Assembly: GCA_963576785.1 (NCBI GenBank)
Contig: OY756146.1
Coordinates: 1,054,001 to 1,118,000 of the forward strand
Source: Chlorophyllum brunneum
Lineage: Eukaryota; Basidiomycota; Agaricomycetes; Agaricales; Agaricaceae
Length of the DNA stretch: 64,000 nt
Reading direction: 5' to 3'
Under the pieces are notes generated by a model. That model did no database searches. It worked only from the letters and a program-made list of their open reading frames with translations, and was not told where the DNA came from. The position numbers were made by a program, and so were the translations under genes. How positions within the stretch are numbered: the stretch's first letter is position 1; the number at the start of each line of letters is the position of its first letter. Shown piece after piece: positions 56,408 to 64,000 of this stretch.

Positions 56408-56492
56408 GGGGGGAGTTGTTTGGGCGGTGTTTGGGGGTGTTTGGCAGGACGGGGAGGTGGTGTTGTGTTTGTTGCTTTCGCATTCAGCAGCG
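56408..56492. promoter_or_regulatory. Compact bidirectional promoter (HEM14 / SWI3-like)
   Basis: Only 85 bp separate the two start codons, so both 5' untranslated regions must be very short or overlap the other gene. The segment has GTTTGGGGGTGTTTGG and poly-purine runs, no TATA box. Confidence 0.6.
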
Positions 56493-58723
56493 ATGGACTC
56501 GCCAAAACGCGCAGCCTCTGCAAATCCACAAAACGACCCTAAACGCATCAAACTCGCCGTCCCCCCACAGAACCAGGGCGCAACCCCCGTCGACCCAGAC
56601 TCTGCCCCCGGCAAACGCAGCGAGCTCGACCCCATCCAGTCCAACGACATCGCAAACCTTCCCCCAGACTCTGCCGCCCCCGACGACGACACTGCAAACG
56701 CCCCATCGGCCAAGGTTCGCCAGCTCAAAGATGGCGAGGAAGACGAGGCAGGCGACGTCTCTATGGCTGATGGCGTCGAGGATGATGCCGACTCCGGGGA
56801 GGAGAACGATGATGAAGACCCCGCCCAGCTAGAGGCTACACGTCTGCGCCTCGAAGAACAGGCGCGCAAGTATCTCGCGGCACAGACCCACGAAATTATC
56901 ATTCCGAGCTACTCTGCTTGGTTTGACATGTCCAAAATTCACCCTGTGGAAAGACGAGCCCTTCCAGAGTTTTTCAACTCGCGCAACCGCTCAAAGACAC
57001 CCTCGATATACAAAGACTACCGCGACTTCATGATCAATACGTACCGCCTGCGACCGACAGAGTACCTTACTGTCACCGCCTGTCGCAGGAACTTGGCTGG
57101 CGACGTCTGTGCTATCATGCGTGTACATGCATTCTTGGAGCAGTGGGGTTTGATAAACTACCAAGTGAGACGAGTCCTCGTCGTCCCTTCATACTGGAAC
57201 TCATTTCTCCTCCGTAGATCGACCCAGAACAGCGTCCTGCAGCCCTCTCTCCCCCTTTCACAGGCCACTTCCGCGTCATCCTTGATACCCCACGCGGCCT
57301 TCAGTCACTCCACCCGGGAACTCGTCCTTCCATCCCCAACGTCACTTCTACTGGTACTCCCGTTCCTGGAGCCAACGGCAAAGCGCCCTCGGCAGCCCCG
57401 GCTTCCCTCGAACTTCGTTCCTCCATCTACCAAACCACATCTAAATCCTCTCGACCGCTCTCTTCCTCCGAAGCAGCAACACTCGCAAACGGCGCTTCAA
57501 CTAACGGTACCTCCCCTTCCCACATCCAACAACAAACACACACATGCGATACCTGTGGCGCTGACTGTTCACTCGTACGCTACCACTCCCTCAAAGACAA
57601 AAAGCTCGAAATTTGCGCGCCTTGTTACCTCGACGGTCGTTTCCCCTCTACCCTCTTCTCAGGCGATTTCGTCAAGCTGACAGTGACCCCTCCTGGAGTT
57701 CCCGGTTCATCTTCTGCGAATAGTGACTGGTCTGATCAGGAAATTCTTCTCTTGCTCGAAGGTGTCGAGATGTATGACGACGACTGGTCAAAGATCGAGG
57801 AACATGTCGGCACACGTACTGCACAACAGTGTGTCCGTAAATTCCTGGAATTACCAATAGAAGACCCATACCTACAGACTGAGGGTAGCGCGGGTCCCCT
57901 GAGGTTCGGCAGAATCCCCTTCGACCAAGCAGATAACCCCGTCATGAGTGTCGTTGCGTTCCTCGCGGGTGTTGTCAACCCGGGTGTCGCCGCCGAAGCC
58001 GCCAAAACTGCACTGAAAGAGTTGACAGACGGAGAAGGTGGCTTAAAGGCAAGCGGCGAGACAAAAGAAGGCGAGGGGAAGAAAGACGAAGACAAAATGG
58101 ACGAAGACGCACCTGCAACCACAACAACACGAGAAGGCGAGTCGAATACCACGTCCCCCGACCATCCCTCGACCACTGCCTCTGACTCAATAAAACCCAC
58201 TACCACATCAGTCATCCGCACCCTCCCGCACTCCCAAGTTCAACGTGCAGCCCATCTTGCCCTCTCCGCCTCTGCCAAAGCCGCCCAAGGTCTCGCCTCT
58301 GCCGAAGACACCCAAATCCGGTCTGCCCTCGCCAACCTTATCAAACTCACTCTCACCAAACTTGAGATCAAGATGACCCAATTCGAAGAATTGGAGGAGA
58401 TACTCGAAGAAGAGAGGAGAAATTTGGAAAGTGCAAGAGTGGCCCTGGTCAATGAAAGACTTGGGTTGAAGAAGATGTTGGATACAGTCAGAGGGGAGGT
58501 AGTTAGGCATCAGCAGGCGCAACAGGCTGCTGCTATGAGTGGTTCGAGTGGGCAGCAAATCACACCTGGGTTTTCGCAGGGTGTTATGAATGTTGCTGCG
58601 AATCCTAGCGCGGCGCTGGGGACAACTGGACAGGGAACGGTTGTTAGTGAGGTACAGGCTGGGATGGGTTTGGATGGTGGCGAGGGTCCTGTACAGGATG
58701 GACAAACTTTGCAGTTGAGTTGA
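56493..58723 (+). CDS. SWI3/RSC8/SMARCC-type chromatin-remodelling subunit
   Basis: join(56493..57164, 57218..58723) gives 725 aa. After an acidic N-terminus, a SWIRM domain ([20 protein letters not shown]... at about 133-224) is followed by a ZZ-type finger (CDTCGADCS... CAPC, from about 333), a SANT domain ([16 protein letters not shown]..., about 393-440), an Asp/Thr/Lys-rich linker and a long coiled coil (about 600-655). This order is that of Swi3, Rsc8 and SMARCC1/2, scaffold subunits of SWI/SNF and RSC complexes. Only one intron. The start at 56493 fits the short promoter shared with HEM14; upstream codons in frame overlap HEM14 and are not used. Confidence 0.9.
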
Positions 58724-59393
58724 AAGATTGTGCGATCTTGGTGGTGCTGTTTCCTGCTTACTGTATTGGGTGTGATTGGTGTGATACGCACATATATAAT
58801 CGACTGTCCCTGTACTATTTTTTTCTTTTTTCTCCTCCACTGGCTTTGGATTGAATTGATTCGAGTACTGTGTTGCTTATACTACGTATTTAGTGTATAC
58901 TCCTTCGTACTATTGAGCATTCAAAACACCCTGTCCCTATTAAAATTCATGTGGTCAGCATCCTTGCCCCAGAAATTCTTCAAATAAGCAAAAACCAAGG
59001 GTACGTTGAGCAAGGAAGGACTCCTGGATGATTTCAAAGTCACGACGGCGATCCGAACGCCAAAGCCTGGGACATTAGTACAGCGTCTCACGAAGCTCTT
59101 CCAGGGCGGTTTTATTTGCTCTTGATTGACAAAACCCTCGGCTGTGGGAATCGGATGGACATCGACAACATGACCAACTCTGGATGTGACAAGCCTTGCA
59201 AAGCCCCAGGACCCCCGGAGAGCATACTTCGAAGCACACAGCGAGAATAAACCCTCTCTCTCCTTGCTCAACGCTGGCGGTGGACTCTCGCAAAATTTCT
59301 GCAAGCCTATTTACTGTACACAAGATAGTTCTCCATAATCGACACGCAACATGGTATCAGCATTGTTACACGACCTATATTCCTTCGTTAAGA
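58724..59393. other. Spacer with an unassigned minus-strand open stretch
   Basis: A minus-strand open stretch at 58921-59304 (127 codons) shows CASKYALRG, slightly like SDR active-site regions, but lacks the rest of the fold. It may be a gene fragment; I do not call a gene. Confidence 0.4.
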
Positions 59394-60706
59394 TCACCTG
59401 CGCTGCGCTTTGATTATTTCCTCTACTTCTGGCCTGATACTCGCCAGGAGGTCCTTGGTCGTTTTCTTAGGCTTCCATCCGACGGTCTTCGGGTTATTGG
59501 CAACACCTACACAGTTGGTGCCTATGATATCAAAGCCCTATAACCGTTCTCTCAATCCCAGTTCTTGGTATCTGGTGGAAAAGGCTTACAGTGAAGTATC
59601 TGCCCGTGAAGTATCGGTTCATATCCTCTTTGGTAAAGGTCTTGGGCTCGGCAGTTTGGCTTTTTCCAAGTGCAGCGAGCACTCGACCGATCTCCTTGCA
59701 GACGTCGTACAGAACATGGTCCCCATTTATCGGGAAATAGTAGCCCTTACGACCGTGTCCAACAGCATCTGGATTTTCTTGAATGGCGTCATAAAGGTTG
59801 ATGTAAAAATCGACAACTGGAAGCTAAACTCGATATGCTGTGAAAACTAAAATGGGCGCGCTCGCTTACCCTCGTCAATGTGGGCATTGGACCAACTGTT
59901 TGCTCCCGTTCCAACCATTCCGACTTGTCCTCGCTTAATTGAAGCTCTGATCAGAGCGGGGATTTGAATGGAATGTTTGTTCGCTAGTCCAGCATCCACA
60001 AGTTTGCCTGAAGCCACTCCGTAGATTGTGGCTGGAGCGACGAGATAGGCTTTCACATATCCTTCATTGTCGGCCTGGATAATCTCGACGTCTGCGTTAC
60101 GATGGGGCGCAGTGTTCGGAATGGTTTCCAGCCCATCCGCATCAGTATCGTCCCAGATGACGTCTGGAGCATGAAGACCCGCCGCGTTATCACTAATTAT
60201 AGCGATGCCAGACTATGGGCGAATAATTATGAGCATTGGCCACTTATCACTTGTGGCACCGGTTTCACGCACGGTATGAATGAGGATTTGAGGCTTTCCC
60301 GTTCTTCGGAAGCTTCTCTTTGAACCACGGAGTACGGCTCTTGCTACATCGATGTTGTCAGCATCCGCCTGGTTGTTGTTCTTCAGTACGTATCTGGGTA
60401 ACTACCGCATACGACTCACCATGTGGAAGACAAAATCGGCTGCTGCGGTTAAGTCTTCGAGCAACTTGATGTCACTGAAAGATCCAACGATAGCATTCAC
60501 GCCAAATTCCCTGAATTTTCCCGCCTTCTCAGGACTACGAACGAGGGCAGTAATTTCCGAGCCTCTGGCGTCGGGGTGCTCAAGAAAACGTTCGAGAACA
60601 CAACCCCCAATGTAACCTGGATATTTTATAATTCACTTGGTCAACACAGCGGTGAATCATCTTTACCTGTAGCACCGAGTACGAAATACTTTGCCTTGGG
60701 TGGCAT
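59394..60706 (-). CDS. NAD(P)-dependent epimerase/NmrA-like protein with apparent frameshift
   Basis: Six exons: complement(join(59394..59537, 59590..59816, 59870..60211, 60273..60368, 60420..60616, 60667..60706)). It starts MPPKAKYFVLGATGYIGG, the NAD(P)-binding fold of extended SDR proteins; later motifs are ALVRSPEKA, VAPATIYGVASG and DVCKEIGRVLAAL, ending near 340 aa. Exon 4 does not stay in frame: the start (SGIAIISDNAG) and the rest (GLHAPDVIW...) are offset by one base at the GCGGGGG run near 60178-60183. This is either a real lesion or a sequencing error in a G run; no splice alternative removes it. Substrate unknown. Confidence 0.7.
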
Positions 60707-61692
60707 GTTTTGCTGAATTTACCTAGGATGTGTATACACGTCATGAACTCCAGAGTCTCTTATAAATCCACCACGATTGATATCAACTTCCTGTTGGGAA
60801 GCAAACTATTCTTAGGAACTCCGCTCTACACCGTTGCAAGATGGCTAGAAGTTGATAATACTCATTCCGGGTCAGAACGTAGTAAAATCCGTCCGCTAGG
60901 CGCTTAACTAAAAGGTAAAAAGTAGTTTTGGAAAAGTTGATGATATAGTCAGGCTTTGGATGTTACTAGCACTCCAAACTTCTTTACGACTTTGGTTATG
61001 ACCTCATTTTCTCTTAGCTTTCACGTTGCCGCTTCTTTGAAAGGTATCTCTCACAAGTAATATTAATTTTACCTTCTTTTGGTATATAACCTGCCTCAAA
61101 TAACTCTTTGGTTCACTTGAACACCCTTTCCTACGGTCAACATTGGAAGATGTACATGTGAACCTGGAATTATGATCACCCAGTTCTAGTGTCAAATTTG
61201 ACACCACTTGCGAATTCGCACTTACTTACTGCCATACAATTAAATACAGGCCGACACTTTTCTCAAGAACTGGGGCAGAAGTCAGGTCCTGTCTCCGCTC
61301 GAGGCTATGGCCATCGTAATCGGACGCTTGGCGGTGTGGTCACGTAGTTTCGGTAGTTTGACTGTATAACTAATACATTTACCCATGCTCTTGTTCTTTG
61401 AGAGACTATTAACGTTCGGCGTCGGTCGTGTCGCAGTTGCTTCCTACTCAGGCGTGCTACTACCCATGCGATTTCATGCCGAACGGAGCAGTATTGCAGT
61501 CCCTACGCGATATGGGGTCTGTGACCGTGAGGACATCGAATAGGATTACTGGGGAATGACATATGTTGTGTGGCGTAAACCGTTGAGACGACACAAAGCA
61601 GTCTCCCAGATCTGAGCCCAGTGTCGTGATTAGAACATAACAAAGCAGATGTTCAGGACACTCTTTCCAGGCGAAAGGTGCCTGGATTATAA
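60707..61692. other. Spacer, no gene seen
   Basis: About 1 kb between two minus-strand genes; presumed promoter of the epimerase-like gene and 3' flank of the F-box gene. Confidence 0.5.
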
Positions 61693-63153
61693 CTACAGAT
61701 TTCTACACCAGCTGAGCCTCTCGCCTCCCGAAATAATATCTAGCCGCAAACCACCCTTAATCAGCCCACGCAATGCCTCTCGTTCTTCTTCCTCATACGC
61801 AGGCTCTTCTGGGAAAATCACAGCCTCATCCAGCGGTGCGAAAATGCCTCTATGGGTCATGTCGTTGCAGCGAATTTCGCCAATAGAGAGAGGTCCGTCT
61901 CTGCGAGAACAGAGCATCCTAGACAAACCATGACCGACCAAAACATTGATCTGAAGAACTTTCAGATTCTGTAAAAGGTTTTCGTGGTCGGGGTCATTCA
62001 TGAGGGTTAGGACGTCCATAACATCAACACCCTCCCTCTCTAGTTGGCGAGCATCGAGATGGAGCTCGCGGAGGGATTCGAGGCTCCGTAGCATATCGCG
62101 CAACTCGCAAATGCCGTGGTATTGTTGTATATGGAGCACCTGCAGGGATGGAAGACTACGGAAGAAGTCATGACGTACTCCCGCGCAGCTCTCGGAGAGA
62201 GAGGATGGGTGGTTCCATGTGAGATTCCGAACAGAAGGTAACCGAATATGCCGCCAAAAGTATTCCTCGAAGTTTCCAAGCTGACCTGTCCACCCGAAAC
62301 TTGTCAAACGAGGTGGAGCAATGATTTCAGTGGCACCAGAATTTGGAACGGACCTTGAGTCGGACATCGGATCAATGCATTCAAAGACGTCGAGGTTTGG
62401 GGGGTGGTGTTGAAGTAGGCCGAGACAGTGTGTAACCATTGTTGCTTCCAGTCGAAGGATGGTGAGCTGGTTCCAGAACGACTGGTGTCTGAGAACATTT
62501 CCCGCATGGCGTAGGTGCAAAACGGACAATTGACGAAGTCGGGGAGCATTCCGGAAAGTTGAATGAAGAAGGTCGCCCGATAAATGAAGGCCCTCGAGAT
62601 TGAGAAAATTTGCGGTGTGGAGGAAGGGATATACGATGGTCCACTCTTTGACGGCCCAGTTACAGGAGTTCAACGTGAGCTGCCGTATTTTATCTGACTG
62701 CTCCTTGGTGACGATAGCCAAAACGCTGCATATCGCTTCAGGGATCTCCATTACATCCTTCTTGTCTATATGAAGGTCAATAGTGACCTTCAAATGCCCC
62801 GAGTTCTTGAGGAACAGACGGAGAAGGTGTAAGACGTCAGCCGGCTCGTTCCACCGGGAGGCCTTCGGACTTTTGGCAGAACCACACTGAATGGTGGTCC
62901 ATAGTTGGGGTGTGCCCCACGCAATGTCACGCCAGAGCGAGCAAGTTGCTCCAAAGGGGAGCGGGGTTTTGTTTATGGTGAAAATTTCGGCGAGGATTTC
63001 GGGAGGAAGGGAACGTGTCGCTGCGCGAACACCGTTGAGCTGACGAAGAAGATTACAACGCTCTGCTGCCAGCTGACGAAGCTGCACTTCAATAACCAGT
63101 GCTTGGTCGGCGTCAGATGTGCCCCTCTGAATTTCGGAGGATTGCTTGCTCAT
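61693..63153 (-). CDS. F-box/leucine-rich protein, single exon
   Basis: The 486-aa open frame has no introns. A heptad-like N-terminal helix (residues about 15-45: LVIEVQLRQLAAERCNLLRQ) precedes an F-box-like motif, SLPPEILAEIF, near 50, then WRDIAWGTPQLW. This layout (coiled coil, F-box, leucine-rich repeats) is very common in agarics. The C-terminal 350 residues contain loosely repeated LxxLxL segments. The ATG at 63153 is the first in the frame. Likely a Skp1-binding adaptor by family; target unknown. Confidence 0.8.
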   Translation of the reverse strand: MSKQSSEIQRGTSDADQALVIEVQLRQLAAERCNLLRQLNGVRAATRSLPPEILAEIFTINKTPLPFGATCSLWRDIAWGTPQLWTTIQCGSAKSPKASRWNEPADVLHLLRLFLKNSGHLKVTIDLHIDKKDVMEIPEAICSVLAIVTKEQSDKIRQLTLNSCNWAVKEWTIVYPFLHTANFLNLEGLHLSGDLLHSTFRNAPRLRQLSVLHLRHAGNVLRHQSFWNQLTILRLEATMVTHCLGLLQHHPPNLDVFECIDPMSDSRSVPNSGATEIIAPPRLTSFGWTGQLGNFEEYFWRHIRLPSVRNLTWNHPSSLSESCAGVRHDFFRSLPSLQVLHIQQYHGICELRDMLRSLESLRELHLDARQLEREGVDVMDVLTLMNDPDHENLLQNLKVLQINVLVGHGLSRMLCSRRDGPLSIGEIRCNDMTHRGIFAPLDEAVIFPEEPAYEEEEREALRGLIKGGLRLDIISGGERLSWCRNL

Positions 63154-63688
63154 GGTAAGGTAGTGAATGACTGCAGGAAAAGGCGTTCAGGCGGCGTCTT
63201 TGAAACTCGACTAAGTTTGTAGCGGTGTGCTGACAGTGCGCCAAGGGACATCAGCCCTTGGCAAGTTCTTGGAAGTCATTTCGCCTCCCAGCAAGTCTCC
63301 TGGCATGTCCAAAGCTCGCAGTAGATAGAATAACGCAAAGGCACTTGATGTTTGACCGGGCTCGAAACAAAGCGCTCGTCAAGTGGCTTTAAATGCGAGA
63401 CCTCGAGCGAGAGAACTCGAACAGGTGTGACACCAGAGCCGGAACAGAGCAGTCCATCTGAATGCAGTGAGTAATAGAAGTTCGCCGGTGTGGTAAGGAA
63501 CTTCAGCGTGCCTGCAGCCCTGAGCTGTTGCTTGTCGTATTTGGCGCCAACATCACACCGGCGTCAATCTCCTTCACGTGTCGTTATCGTCAAGATGGTG
63601 TCAAGGCAGGATATATGCCCCAACTGGCGCCTGATTGGTTCCATCCACCACGAAGGGATCTATATTCTGTCCCTCTCACTTGCCCAGC
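63154..63688. other. Divergent spacer
   Basis: About 535 bp between the F-box gene (minus) and the next gene (plus); no TATA box stands out. Confidence 0.5.
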
Positions 63689-64000
63689 ATGGAACACGCC
63701 AAAGTGGTTTTATCTGCTGGCGAAGCTGCCGCTCAGGTCCTCGGTGCACCCATTGCGGCTAGCCTGGTCCAGGAAATCATCAAGTCTTGCGATGATGTTT
63801 CTAGGCACAAAGTGAGCAACCGCTGCTTCTTCTGCAGCTCGTCCTTATGTCTTACTCCAGAGGAACGCAAAAACACTTGGAATGAAGAGTCGACAGCTGG
63901 GGATGGCGTTGGTCGACGAAGGGGAAGTGGAGGATGCCAAGATGCGAGAGCGTATCGACGAGGTAACTGCGTGAGTTCTACTGAACGAACTAGAGCCGTA
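63689..64000 (+). CDS. N-terminus of a protein with possible MLKL-type four-helix bundle (cut by window end)
   Basis: Two exons are visible (63689..63811 and 63861..63962), joined in frame, with a further donor GTAACT at 63963; the gene runs out of the window. The first 75 residues (LGAPIAASLVQEIIKSCDDV, then TLGMKSRQLG) look like the helical N-terminal domain that agaric kinases and NLR-like proteins share with mammalian MLKL, a membrane-perturbing cell-death effector. This recognition is from memory and weak on such a short stretch. The rest of the protein decides what it is. Confidence 0.45.
   Translation, partial: MEHAKVVLSAGEAAAQVLGAPIAASLVQEIIKSCDDVSRHKVSNRCFFCSSSLCLTPEERKNTWNEESTAGDGVGRRRGSGGCQDARAYRRGNCVSSTERTRAV

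Noticed and set aside
1..64000. CRISPR arrays, bacterial operons, rRNA
   Set aside because: Introns, gene families and retroelements show a fungal nuclear sequence; no regularly spaced repeats or rRNA were seen.

Overview
The window looks like part of a mushroom-forming basidiomycete (Agaricomycete) nuclear genome. Its genes are split by many introns of about 47-70 bp with GT-AG ends, it has no bacterial-style operons, and it holds typical agaric families: WW-domain membrane proteins, F-box/leucine-rich proteins, a Clp1-like protein, a CYP53-like P450 and chromodomain Ty3/gypsy elements. No tRNA, rRNA or CRISPR array was found. Exon joins were worked out by hand from reading frame, splice signals and paralogue comparison; there is no transcript evidence.

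Bases 1-17.7 kb are a nested transposon island. Two decayed copies of one LINE (non-LTR) element lie in inverted orientation (1-3024 plus, 7080-9895 minus) around the remains of an old chromodomain Ty3/gypsy element (3025 to about 6189). A young, complete Ty3/gypsy element (10043-16531) follows. Its two 300-bp LTRs look identical, its 5-bp target duplication is exact, it has gag, protease and pol reading frames, and it carries an extra 278-aa ORF behind pol. Its primer-binding site is complementary to the predicted 5' end of its own transcript, as in self-priming Tf1-type elements.

From 17.7 to 23.5 kb lie two paralogous minus-strand WW-domain/multi-pass membrane protein genes, separated by a 1.4-kb spacer with a direct repeat. 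From 25.6 to 31.5 kb are two tandem secreted GH47 alpha-1,2-mannosidase genes with nearly identical exon lengths but different intron content. A CYP53-like P450 follows (32.2-34.1 kb), then a very large PHD/chromodomain nuclear protein gene (35.4-41.2 kb), which is divergent from a flavin monooxygenase gene (41.6-43.3 kb).

From 44 to 51 kb lie a GH53 endo-galactanase, a Clp1-like protein, an F-box protein and a short-chain dehydrogenase. From 51.3 to 54.4 kb is a tandem trio of small BRI3-like membrane proteins with matching exon sizes. From 54.7 to 58.7 kb, protoporphyrinogen oxidase (HEM14) and a SWI3/RSC8-type chromatin-remodelling subunit are divergently transcribed, with only 85 bp between their start codons. 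The window closes with an epimerase-like gene carrying an apparent 1-nt frameshift, a single-exon F-box gene, and the start of a gene with a possible MLKL-type helical N-terminus. The genes do not form one obvious pathway; they look like ordinary chromosome arm next to a repeat cluster.
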